The translations under genes and the position numbers were made by a program. From an uncultured Sphingomonadaceae bacterium (GTDB lineage Bacteria; Pseudomonadota; Alphaproteobacteria; Sphingomonadales; Sphingomonadaceae): a stretch of DNA of 64,000 nucleotides. Under the pieces are notes generated by a model, which was given only the letters and a program-made list of their open reading frames with translations, did not search any database and was not told the DNA's origin. The DNA is taken from positions 124,001-188,000 of the forward strand of contig CANLUL010000001.1 of the NCBI GenBank assembly GCA_947494305.1. The letters run 5' to 3'. This document shows, piece after piece, positions 54,330 to 63,009 of the stretch (position 1 is its first letter; each line of letters begins with the position of its first letter).

Positions 54330-56231
54330 TTACCGTTTCTTGACCTGACCACTTACAAAGCTGCGCTTCGCCGTTTTGATCCAGCTGGAATATTGCATAA
54401 CATCTACAAATACCGACGGATTTTGACGGTGCCTTCCCGCTTTAGCCCCGCAACCGATACCCCATGATACCAAGCCGATCTGAACCTTCCTGCGGCCGAC
54501 CCAACGGATTACCGGACCTCCACTATCTCCACGGCAACTGAATGTATTACCGCTACTCACCGATGCCTGATTTCTTGGCGGTGAAGTGGCGCAAATGCTC
54601 TTACTGTTCACGCTGGCATATTTGTTTATGCGTCTGCATTCTGCCAGGCCCATGGCCATTAAGTTTCCTTTTCTCAGGTCACTGACATATGCCTGAGGGC
54701 GTCCTTCACTCAGCTCGGGACGTTGGCCACCCTTTACTTCGCCAGTATATCCCCAGCCCAATACTTCCATAAAATCACCAGCTTTGAGTTTTGGCATATT
54801 GGGCACTGCATCGGGCAATAAAACCGGACGCTGGACTGTCCGGCGGTTTAGCGGTTTGATTTTGAGCAAGGCAATATCATTGGGCGGGCGTCCTGGGCGA
54901 TATCCTTTATGTACCACCACAGAATCTATCAAATAGGTTTTTCCACCCCGCGCCAGACTTTGTGTCCCAACCCGCACCCGACGGTCTTTCAAAACGCGAT
55001 TATTGTTCGTGAACTGACCTTTTGCGACACAGTGCGCTGCGGTCAAAACGATGTTCTGAGCGATCAATGAGCCGCCACAGCGATGTTGCCGTTGGTATTT
55101 TTTAAGCTTCCAGAGAAACTTACTTTTGCTTTTTGGCAGTCGCTTATCCGCGGCGATCTGTGCTTTGGTATAAGGTACGTTTGAGAAGATCTCCACTTGC
55201 CAAGGTGCATATCCAGCCGGAACCCAGACCCCTCCGCCGACATATCCTGTATCGCCAGTTGTTCCATAATAACTATCTACCGACGCATTCCAATTCGAAT
55301 CAGAATTCCAGGCTGTAGTCGGGAGTGATGCATCATATTTCCCCAGAATAGTACCGCATAGCAGGAGTTCCAGAACGCTCTTGCAGTCTTCTTTGTTTAT
55401 CGCACCAGCATCTCCCGAAACTAGCAGATTTTCGTTGATTGGTGTATCGGATGCAATGGTAAGAAAATTATATTTCCCAGCCTTTTTGAATGCGAAAGAT
55501 GGGTCATTAAATTCTAACTGTGCGGTCTGACCCGGAGTTATTGGGCTGTCGCTAGCCGTCCAATACACCCACTCAATTTCATTGTCCGGTCTTGTCATCA
55601 GTATATATACGAATTGCGACTTTTCATGATCGTTAAGGAAATTCAAAAACAGGGGTTGGCCCGCTGCCATTGTTTTTGAATTTGCAGCATCAGCTGTATA
55701 ATAGCTCTTGCGGTGATGCACTTGAAGATAGACTTTCATTTTCCATGTGCTTATTCTCGCGAGTTCCTTACGCCGAACTATTTTTCGCAATTCTTGATCG
55801 AGTTCAGCGGCAAAACTACCATCGTCGAGTCTACCGATAAATGCTGGTTCCGCGAGCGCGGGCACATCAAATCGAGGGACTTGCGAAAAGCCTCTATACG
55901 CTGAGCTTGCAACCGGATTGTTCATGTCGACTAGGAAAAAGTTACCGGGATATTCAGGATCAGCAGTGATTTCGAACTCACTCGGCCAACCAACTCGGAC
56001 ACGCGGGTTCGCGCGCAGTATTTTCTCTATCTCAGCCATATTGTCGCCGAGCTCTTCACGCATCCCGATAGCGATTTTGCCTTCTACCAGGTTGGGATTT
56101 TTTTCGCCAACGATGATTGCCGAGGCGGGCGATACCCAGAGCGTGAAAACCAAAATGGCAGCGCAGAGAATACCAAGCACTCGATCAAAGACGTTTTTCA
56201 AAATAATAAACGCCGCGCCCTGTAACGCCAT
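54330..56231 (-). CDS. Exported trypsin-fold serine protease with N-terminal extension
   Basis: A 633-residue protein. A long signal or anchor (to S-P-A-S-A) is followed by a ~150-residue region without a known motif, a beta-rich region (about 155-275) that resembles DUF4384 domains, and an S1 protease domain (about 340-620) with L-T-A-A-H400-C, N-D452-I-A-L-L-K and G-D-S570-G-G-P. The residue at the position of chymotrypsin 189 is Phe (N-T-F-S-C-R-G-D-S), not Asp or Ser, so cleavage after Lys/Arg is unlikely. The start at 56231 matches the signal peptide; 37 further codons upstream have none. It is divergent from the channel gene. Confidence 0.85.
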   Translation of the reverse strand: MALQGAAFIILKNVFDRVLGILCAAILVFTLWVSPASAIIVGEKNPNLVEGKIAIGMREELGDNMAEIEKILRANPRVRVGWPSEFEITADPEYPGNFFLVDMNNPVASSAYRGFSQVPRFDVPALAEPAFIGRLDDGSFAAELDQELRKIVRRKELARISTWKMKVYLQVHHRKSYYTADAANSKTMAAGQPLFLNFLNDHEKSQFVYILMTRPDNEIEWVYWTASDSPITPGQTAQLEFNDPSFAFKKAGKYNFLTIASDTPINENLLVSGDAGAINKEDCKSVLELLLCGTILGKYDASLPTTAWNSDSNWNASVDSYYGTTGDTGYVGGGVWVPAGYAPWQVEIFSNVPYTKAQIAADKRLPKSKSKFLWKLKKYQRQHRCGGSLIAQNIVLTAAHCVAKGQFTNNNRVLKDRRVRVGTQSLARGGKTYLIDSVVVHKGYRPGRPPNDIALLKIKPLNRRTVQRPVLLPDAVPNMPKLKAGDFMEVLGWGYTGEVKGGQRPELSEGRPQAYVSDLRKGNLMAMGLAECRRINKYASVNSKSICATSPPRNQASVSSGNTFSCRGDSGGPVIRWVGRRKVQIGLVSWGIGCGAKAGRHRQNPSVFVDVMQYSSWIKTAKRSFVSGQVKKR

Positions 56232-56396
56232 AGCTTGTCCCCGCCATTGCTGCCGATTAGATATGTGATCATCCTCGACGAAGAGGGTATAACGAATTGC
56301 AAATAAATGTAAAATACGCAATGTTCGGTCTCTGTAAGTCATTTGTCGGATCGCAACGTACTTGACAAACCCCGTTTCGAAAGCAGGCCGGACTTT

Positions 56397-56834
56397 ATGA
56401 AAGAATTAATCGTTGCTCTATCAATCTCCGCGTTGTTGATTGCGGTCTGTCTCTATTTGCATTTTAAGGCTTTACGGGCCGGTGCGTTGATGATTGCAAA
56501 GTGGGAGCACAATGTTCGCCGGCCGATGTTGTTAGTGATGACGTTAATTTTCGTAACACATTTGCTGGAGATCATCCTGTTCGCCATTACCATCTGGGCG
56601 ATGGTAAAAACCGGCAACGGTGATCTGGTTGGCGCGCATACTTCAACGATGGCGGATTATTTCTATTTTTCGATTGGGTCCTACACCACACTTGGTATCG
56701 GCGATATCACGCCAGAGGGGCCTATTCGCGTCGTCGTGGGGATAGAAGCGTTGACGGGTCTGCTGCTTATCGCGTGGAGCGCATCCTTCACCTATTTGAC
56801 GATGGAACGCATCTGGGCACCAGAAAAGCGATGA
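56397..56834 (+). CDS. Small potassium-channel-like membrane protein
   Basis: A 145-residue protein with three or four helices (about 3-22, 43-70, and after the pore at 108-128) and a pore loop F-S-I-G-S-Y-T-T-L-G-I-G-D-I-T-P-E-G. T-L-G-I-G-D is the potassium filter T-x-G-Y-G-D with Ile replacing Tyr, so ion selectivity may differ. There is no regulatory RCK or cyclic-nucleotide domain. The ATG at 56397 starts the first helix; a TTG at 56343 is less likely. It converges on the SLOG-SLATT gene with a 12-base gap and is divergent from the protease. Confidence 0.85.
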   Translation: MKELIVALSISALLIAVCLYLHFKALRAGALMIAKWEHNVRRPMLLVMTLIFVTHLLEIILFAITIWAMVKTGNGDLVGAHTSTMADYFYFSIGSYTTLGIGDITPEGPIRVVVGIEALTGLLLIAWSASFTYLTMERIWAPEKR

Positions 56835-56846
56835 TCACGATTGGCA

Positions 56847-58838
56847 CTAAACCGGAACGGTTATGTGCTTGCCGCTGAATACCGCCTGCCAATTCTCAAT
56901 TTCCGCGACGACGACATCATCGGCGGCATGCACCAATTCGGCGACCTGATCATAGCTCAACATATCATCGGGCGCTGACTGGAGCAGCGCAATACGTCCG
57001 GCAATCGCATCCAGTCGTTCTGCGGTAACTTCTGATATCGCCGCAAAGCGTTCAAAATCACCAAAGAAGCGGATTCCAGCAATAGCTCCCCCAAAAGTGG
57101 GGAATAGAACACCCAATAGTGTGAAGGTTTTGGACGATTTGGAAACGATACCAGCATCAATTAATTGCAAGGAAGACCCGGCTTTCAATAACAAATAGCC
57201 AGCAACAGAAATGATCGCGAGTTTAAAGAGAAGCTCAGAAAATCGATCGAGATTGTGATGAACGGTTTTAAGCCGCTTCGCTTTGTCATAATGATAATCA
57301 CGCTGCGGCGTCACATGGCTGTCCAATAGCGTCGAAAGAAAATGACGCAGATATCCGTCTGTGATTTTGGCATTTGGCAAGCCGATATCTCTTAGTGCTT
57401 GGCGTACGTACCATTCCGGCCAGCTTGTATCGGTGCCTTTTGGCCAGCGTCCGGGTGCGCGCGCCACTCCGAGCATCAGCAGCATCGGACTGTGGCGAAA
57501 ATATTCCGCTACCCGCCGTGTCTCAAACCATCGGCCATGCCAACGATATTTCTGGCCGCGCCAGGTAATGACTACAATCGCGATGAGAAGAAGAAACTCG
57601 AACAGTGCAAAGCCCCACTTCTGCTCCGCTGGAACCAAAGGCAGATATAAAACCCCGCCCACAATGGCCAGACCCGACAACAAGAAATTGACAATCATCC
57701 CTCCGCGATAGTGATCGGAAAGGCGTGCCGAAATGCCATCGGCCCAGGCAAAATTTTGCATAGCCTGTTGCTCTATTTTATCCGCCAATCCGGGATCCGC
57801 ATCAGGCAAGTTGCGAGCGGTGTCTAAAACATCCGCGCCGCTACCGGTGCCTATTTCATCGGGCTTCTCATAAGTCTGGACAATCGATCGAAATGGCTTG
57901 CCATCTCCGCCGAACATCGCCTCAATTCGCCGATATCCGTGCGTTAATCGGGCACTGCGGTCATACCAACGGGCTTTTCGAAGCGCGGAGAGGCCTTCAT
58001 GGGCATCGCTTTTATCAATGGGCGTATCACGCGGGAAAATAACATCACTGACTATTGACTGCATTTCCTCAATGCGGTCCTGATTTGGGGAATTGCACTG
58101 CATCAACGCTAGCGATTCCGGAGCATGCAGGATGCGCCAGTCATCCGGGCTTTCCGGATCGATCCATATCACTGGAGCACCGAGGTCCAATGCCGTTGCA
58201 ATTGTATGGCCGGTGCCACCGGGGCTAGCGGATGATTTTCCGTCCCATATGCCAATTATCAAATCCGACTGCTCGATCAAAATTCTTCCAGCAAGAGCCG
58301 CACGCTTTGCACTTTCAAGTGTAAATGTCTGGGCTAGTTCAAAATTATCGGGCGCGTCCAGTTTGGACAGGTAAAGCTGCGTGATGGCGTCATCCTGATC
58401 CGCAAGCTCAAACGTCTTTGCGTTTCCGGTCAGTTTGATAATTTCGCTGGCTCGTCTCTGGGTGTCAGTGTCTTTCGCAGAATCGCCGGACAACAATGCA
58501 CGAGCGTCATCGCCGTTGACCGGCAGTGCGTTGATTGCGGTATTCAATCGCGCGCCAAAAGGAAGAGGACTGATTAACTCCCAACCTCGAGCCAGCGCCA
58601 TTTCCGCCGCCGCTTGATCGGTGCCGTCAACCATCAACGTATGCAACCGAGTTGGAGCAAGAGATGCGGGGCCAAGAAGCAAATCTGTTTGGCTCAGAAT
58701 TTGCTCAATCTGGTCAAAAATACCCGCGATGACGATACTGATCTGTTTAGCATTTTTCGCATATCCTTCATGGGATGCACGATGGCCGGTCACGCCAATA
58801 CTGAAACGAACTTTTGGTGGCATTGGCGGAGATGTCAT
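56847..58838 (-). CDS. SLOG domain fused to SLATT-like membrane module
   Basis: A 663-residue protein. Residues 10-230 are a SLOG-like Rossmann domain: V-R-F-S-I-G-V-T-G-H-R, G-T-D-Q-A-A-A-E-M-A-L-A-R-G-W-E-L, and S-D-L-I-I-G-I-W-D-G-K followed by P-G-G-T-G-H-T-I-A-T-A, the ligand loop of the fold. After a linker come four helices in two pairs (about 381-400 and 409-426; 534-552 and 572-591), each with a basic/aromatic soluble segment, resembling SLATT/DUF4231-type modules. SLOG and SLATT are described in predicted nucleotide-activated conflict systems. ATG at 58838 is preferred to the TTG 12 codons earlier; the site is weak. Confidence 0.78.
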   Translation of the reverse strand: MTSPPMPPKVRFSIGVTGHRASHEGYAKNAKQISIVIAGIFDQIEQILSQTDLLLGPASLAPTRLHTLMVDGTDQAAAEMALARGWELISPLPFGARLNTAINALPVNGDDARALLSGDSAKDTDTQRRASEIIKLTGNAKTFELADQDDAITQLYLSKLDAPDNFELAQTFTLESAKRAALAGRILIEQSDLIIGIWDGKSSASPGGTGHTIATALDLGAPVIWIDPESPDDWRILHAPESLALMQCNSPNQDRIEEMQSIVSDVIFPRDTPIDKSDAHEGLSALRKARWYDRSARLTHGYRRIEAMFGGDGKPFRSIVQTYEKPDEIGTGSGADVLDTARNLPDADPGLADKIEQQAMQNFAWADGISARLSDHYRGGMIVNFLLSGLAIVGGVLYLPLVPAEQKWGFALFEFLLLIAIVVITWRGQKYRWHGRWFETRRVAEYFRHSPMLLMLGVARAPGRWPKGTDTSWPEWYVRQALRDIGLPNAKITDGYLRHFLSTLLDSHVTPQRDYHYDKAKRLKTVHHNLDRFSELLFKLAIISVAGYLLLKAGSSLQLIDAGIVSKSSKTFTLLGVLFPTFGGAIAGIRFFGDFERFAAISEVTAERLDAIAGRIALLQSAPDDMLSYDQVAELVHAADDVVVAEIENWQAVFSGKHITVPV

Positions 58839-58954
58839 ATCAAATGATCCACTGAGTTCGAGATTTAGATCCAAAAATAGACTTTCTACCGTATCAAGTT
58901 TCTAACATTCGACAAGTTAAGTCAGAACGGGAATGATTGGAGGTACTCGTATCA

Positions 58955-58974
58955 GCACGCTGGCTGAAGCGTGC
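58955..58974. other. Hairpin after nadB
   Basis: GCACGCT (58955-58961) and AGCGTGC (58968-58974) form a seven-pair stem with a GGCTGA loop just past the nadB stop. It has no T run, so it may be an imperfect terminator or an mRNA end protector. Confidence 0.4.
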
Positions 58975-58985
58975 AATAGGAATTT

Positions 58986-60581
58986 TCAAGGCACCAACAC
59001 CGTATCGCGCGCCTCATTAGCCATTTCTGGATAGTCGGTAATGGAGTGCAGTCCCCGGCTTTCTTTACGTGCAAGCGCCGATTTCACGATTAAGTCTGCG
59101 ACCTCAATCAAGTTACGCAGCTCAATCAAATCCTGGGTGACGCGGAAATTGCTGTAATATTCCTCTACCTCTTCGCGAAGCAGGTTGATCCTGTTCTGGG
59201 CGCGTTCAAGGCGCTTGGTGGTGCGGACGATGCCGACATAGTTCCACATGAAGCGGCGAATTTCGGTCCATGTCTGTTTGATCACAACCTCTTCATCACT
59301 ATCGGTAACACGGCTTTCATCCCAAGGTTTGATCGCCGGTGGTTCAGGGAGTTCATCCCACTGTGCTGCGATATCTCGTGCGGCTGCGTCACCAAATACA
59401 AAGCACTCTAATAAGCTGTTCGAGGCAAGGCGGTTTGCGCCATGCAGACCGCTTTCGCTCGCCTCGCCGGCGGCATAGAGACCAGGCAAATCGGTGCGAC
59501 CATTGAGGTCAATGAGAATTCCGCCGCAGGTATAGTGCTGGGCCGGCACAACCGGAATGGGTTCCTTGGTCATATCAATGCCCAGTCCAATCAGCTTGTC
59601 GTAGATGTTGGGGAAGTGGCCTTTTACGAATTCTGGATCTTTGTGCGAAATATCCAGATGGACATAGTCCAGTCCTAACCGCTTAATCTCATGGTCATTC
59701 GCGCGGGCGACTATGTCACGTGGTGCCAGTTCCATGCGTTCCGCATCAAAACGATCCATATAACGCAGTCCAGCTTCTTCCCCGGCATCTTTGGGCAGTT
59801 TCAGATGCCCGCCTTCTCCGCGAACCGCTTCGGTAATCAGGAAGTTTTTAACCTCCAGATTGTAGAGGCAGGTTGGATGGAACTGCATCATTTCCATATT
59901 GGAAACCCGCGCCCCAGCGCGCCAGGCCATGGCAATGCCGTCACCGGTTGCACCGCGCGGCGCGGTGGAGAATAGATAGGTTCTGCCAGCGCCACCACTG
60001 GCCATTACCGTCGCGCGAGATGTCAACGTCTCGACATGCCCGGTTTCGTTATTCAGCGCATAAACGCCCCAGACATTTTTGGAGCCATCGGGCGTTTCGG
60101 CGTGGCGATCCACAATTAGATCGATCGCCACCATATGTGGTTGGAGCGTGATGTTGGGATGGGCCGCTGCTGTATTTTGCAACGCCTCTTGCACCGCCCA
60201 ACCGGTGGCATCATCCACATGGACAATCCGGCGATGGCTATGTCCGCCTTCTCGAGTAAGGTGCAGAGCCTCTTCTTCTTTGTTGAAGGGGACACCCATG
60301 TCGACGAGGCGCTCAATGGCCGCTGGCGCATTTTCTACAACAAACTCAACGGTTTCCCGGCGGTTCAATCCTCCACCGGCGACCATCGTGTCATCGATAT
60401 GATTTTCAAACGTATCGCCTGCATCCAGGACGGCAGCAATGCCGCCTTGCGCCCATGATGTCGAACCGCCTGCCAGCTCTCCCTTGGCCAGCACCAAGAC
60501 TTTATGCGTGCGCGCCAAAGTGATCGCAGCACTTAGGCCCGCTGCGCCGGAACCTACAATAATGACATCAAATTGCTTCAC
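58986..60581 (-). CDS. nadB: L-aspartate oxidase
   Basis: Flavoenzyme of 531 residues that oxidises aspartate to iminoaspartate in the first step of NAD synthesis. The FAD motif G10-S-G-A-A-G15, G-G-S-T-S-W-A-Q-G-G-I-A-A, E-G-G-H-S-x-R-R-I-V-H and Y-T-C-G-G-I are as in NadB, and the C-terminal helical domain of the succinate dehydrogenase flavoprotein fold is present. nadA and nadC are not in the window. The GTG start overlaps the ABC gene's stop by four bases (GTGA). Confidence 0.96.
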   Translation of the reverse strand: MKQFDVIIVGSGAAGLSAAITLARTHKVLVLAKGELAGGSTSWAQGGIAAVLDAGDTFENHIDDTMVAGGGLNRRETVEFVVENAPAAIERLVDMGVPFNKEEEALHLTREGGHSHRRIVHVDDATGWAVQEALQNTAAAHPNITLQPHMVAIDLIVDRHAETPDGSKNVWGVYALNNETGHVETLTSRATVMASGGAGRTYLFSTAPRGATGDGIAMAWRAGARVSNMEMMQFHPTCLYNLEVKNFLITEAVRGEGGHLKLPKDAGEEAGLRYMDRFDAERMELAPRDIVARANDHEIKRLGLDYVHLDISHKDPEFVKGHFPNIYDKLIGLGIDMTKEPIPVVPAQHYTCGGILIDLNGRTDLPGLYAAGEASESGLHGANRLASNSLLECFVFGDAAARDIAAQWDELPEPPAIKPWDESRVTDSDEEVVIKQTWTEIRRFMWNYVGIVRTTKRLERAQNRINLLREEVEEYYSNFRVTQDLIELRNLIEVADLIVKSALARKESRGLHSITDYPEMANEARDTVLVP

Positions 60582-61513
60582 GCGGCTTTTCGGGTCAGGT
60601 TCAGGAACACGTCTTCCAAGTCTGCCTCTTTGGTCGACACTTCGACGATCTCAAATCCTTGTTTCTGGATAGCGCGCATAACACCGCCGGCATTGGTTCG
60701 ATCTTTGTTATAGGTCACGGCAATCGTGCAGGGGCCGACTATCTCGACTTTGTCAAATTCGGAATCGGCAAATGTTACTGCTTTGGATTCCTCGTTGATC
60801 TCCCGATCTAATGTGAGTTCCACCATTTTCTCACGGGCCATATCCACCAGTTCAGACGTGTTTTTCAGGGCAATCAGTTCACCATGATTGATGATCGCGA
60901 TCCGGTCACACAGATTTTCGGCCTCTTCCAGATAGTGCGTAGTGAGAACAATCGTAACACCCGCCTTGTTGAGCCGTTCCACATAGTCCCAAAGTTGTTG
61001 ACGCAGTTCGATGTCGACGCCCGCGGTGGGTTCATCCAAAACCAATATCGGTGGGGAATGGACCATTGCTTTGGCGACCAGCAAGCGTCGTTTCATGCCG
61101 CCGGATAATGTGCGCGAATAGGCATGGGCTTTGTCGTCTAAATGTACCGCCCGCAGTAACTCCATCGTTCGGCGTTCGGACTTTTTGATGCCATATAGCC
61201 CCGCGACAACTTCCAGCGATTCAGCCGGTGTAAAAAACGGATCGAACATGATTTCTTGTGGGACAATACCGATAGAAGCTTTTGCATTGCGGTGGTCCTT
61301 GTCAATATCAAAACCCCAGATCGTCGCAGTACCACTGGTTTTGCCGACCATGCCAGACAGGATATTGATCAGTGTAGATTTACCTGCGCCATTTGGACCA
61401 AGCAGCCCAAAAATTTCGCCGCGCTTCACGTCAAAAGAAACGCTGTCCAGCGCCTTTTTGCCGCCTTCATAAGTTTTGGAAAGACCATCTATTGAAATTG
61501 CTGCTTCTGTCAT
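60578..61513 (-). CDS. ABC transporter ATP-binding protein
   Basis: A 311-residue ABC ATPase of the CcmA/YadG-like drug/polysaccharide exporter class. Walker A is G39-P-N-G-A-G-K-S46, the signature L-S-G-G-M is at 136-140, and Walker B is I-L-V-L-D-E-P at 156-162, followed by a C-terminal extension ending E-A-D-L-E-D-V-F-L-N-L-T. The class normally pairs with a separate ABC-2 permease; none is adjacent, so the partner must lie elsewhere. It is translationally coupled to nadB, but a functional link is not obvious. Confidence 0.93.
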   Translation of the reverse strand: MTEAAISIDGLSKTYEGGKKALDSVSFDVKRGEIFGLLGPNGAGKSTLINILSGMVGKTSGTATIWGFDIDKDHRNAKASIGIVPQEIMFDPFFTPAESLEVVAGLYGIKKSERRTMELLRAVHLDDKAHAYSRTLSGGMKRRLLVAKAMVHSPPILVLDEPTAGVDIELRQQLWDYVERLNKAGVTIVLTTHYLEEAENLCDRIAIINHGELIALKNTSELVDMAREKMVELTLDREINEESKAVTFADSEFDKVEIVGPCTIAVTYNKDRTNAGGVMRAIQKQGFEIVEVSTKEADLEDVFLNLTRKAA

Positions 61514-61645
61514 CGGCGCTGCATAGCCGTTCGGTTACAGACAATCAAAAGTTTTGGTGGCAAACTGCTACGTATTTTCGTGACTAAATATTGTTAACCA
61601 AGATTGTAAGCGCAAATTTCGTTTGTTTTCAGCAAATGGGACAGC

Positions 61646-62203
61646 GTGAAACATGTGGGGACCAGAAAACAGGCGATTCAGCCTGGAACGAAAAGTGCGG
61701 CCATCGCGCTTTGTGTGTGCTCTTGTCTATTGTTCGCCCAATCTGCAACAGCGCAGACGTCTAGCGGCCAGACAAATGCAGCCGTTCGCCAACCGCTCAC
61801 CGTCGTCAAAAATAGCGATCTTGATTTTGGGGCATTTGTTGCCGGAACGACAACCAGTGAATTTCGCATTGATGCGGTTACCGGCGCAATGGCGCAGTTA
61901 AATGGCAATGCCATTGCAATGGGCGGAACGACCTCACGGGCATCGTTTACCGCTACTGGAACACCATTCCAACAAGCCAATATTCGGCGGTCACAAAACA
62001 GCATCAATATCGTTCGCGACGGCGGATCTGAAACCATGCGGGTCAACGATTTTTGGCTGGGAAATAGAGCAGGGTTGCGCGACCAAATTTTGGATGCGTC
62101 GGGTCAGGCTACTTATTTTGTTGGCGGAAAATTACGTATTCTGGCCAACCAGGCACCGGGAACGTATCGCGGCACTTTCAATGTCACGATTGAATATCAA
62201 TAA
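61646..62203 (+). CDS. DUF4402 exported protein, copy 1
   Basis: A 185-residue protein with a signal ending S-A-T-A-Q, then a beta-sandwich with the family markers D-L-D-F-G-A-F-V-A-G-T near residue 60 and a terminal P-G-T-Y-R-G-T-F-N-V-T-I-E-Y-Q. DUF4402 proteins look like secreted or surface fibre-type domains; the role is unknown. The start is GTG with GGGA ahead. It is the first of three tandem paralogues. Confidence 0.9.
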   Translation: MKHVGTRKQAIQPGTKSAAIALCVCSCLLFAQSATAQTSSGQTNAAVRQPLTVVKNSDLDFGAFVAGTTTSEFRIDAVTGAMAQLNGNAIAMGGTTSRASFTATGTPFQQANIRRSQNSINIVRDGGSETMRVNDFWLGNRAGLRDQILDASGQATYFVGGKLRILANQAPGTYRGTFNVTIEYQ

Positions 62204-62399
62204 AATTATCGGGCTTTCAGTCCGTCACTTCAACAATTTTTAGAAAATCCTTTCGATGGCGTGGATTGACCATTTTTCGCTAGTGGCCGGTTTTCTGTGT
62301 CGTTCTTGGTTAAAATTGGTTTTACCATCTAAATCCACCTTATTTTCTTGGATGGCTCCTAAATCCATTTGCGTGGGACATTAAAGGGGCCAGAAGCGG

Positions 62400-62912
62400 A
62401 TGAAAAAATCCAGATACAAGCGCGCAATCGTGAGCGTGCCTGCAGCATTTATAGCCATTCAAGGCGCGCATGCGGCCAATGGTGGTGGTGATTCGACTGC
62501 CAATATTCGGCAACCGGTATCGGTAACGAAGACGGCCGATCTTGATTTCGGAACATTTGTACCAGGCACTGCAAATAGTGTTTTTCGTATCAATCCGCGT
62601 AACGGCAATATGACCCAACGCAGCGGCGATGCAATTGCATTTGGCGGTACTCCGACGCCTGCCAGCTTTGATGTAACCGGAACAGCCGGTTTGCGCGTAC
62701 AGATAACGCGTAATCAGAATCGCATTTTTATCACGCGCGATGGCGGTACCGAAACGATGCGGATCAATCGATTTACCTATGATCGCCGTCGCAAGCGGTT
62801 AAATGCTGCGGGTGAAGCAAATTTTGCCGTTGGTGGTCAGATTCGTATTGGAGCCAATCAAGCCGCAGGGACTTATCGTGGTACATTTGGTGTAACGGTT
62901 GAATATCAATAA
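62400..62912 (+). CDS. DUF4402 exported protein, copy 2
   Basis: A 170-residue paralogue with a signal ending H-A-A-N, then D-L-D-F-G-T-F-V-P-G-T and the end A-G-T-Y-R-G-T-F-G-V-T-V-E-Y-Q. It also has the shared mid-segment I-T-R-D-G-G-T-E-T-M-R-I-N. AAAGGGG lies before the ATG. It is separated from copy 1 by about 200 bases, in which a pyrimidine/purine palindrome-like stretch around 62330-62375 repeats the words TAAATCCA, so it probably has its own promoter. Confidence 0.9.
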   Translation: MKKSRYKRAIVSVPAAFIAIQGAHAANGGGDSTANIRQPVSVTKTADLDFGTFVPGTANSVFRINPRNGNMTQRSGDAIAFGGTPTPASFDVTGTAGLRVQITRNQNRIFITRDGGTETMRINRFTYDRRRKRLNAAGEANFAVGGQIRIGANQAAGTYRGTFGVTVEYQ

Positions 62913-63009
62913 GCGCAACAAAATGTGGAGTGAACTGGAAAAAGTTAATATCGGTTAACCAGTCAGAATAGCATTTCTTTACCATTGGCCTCGTAAAACC
63001 GATATCACG

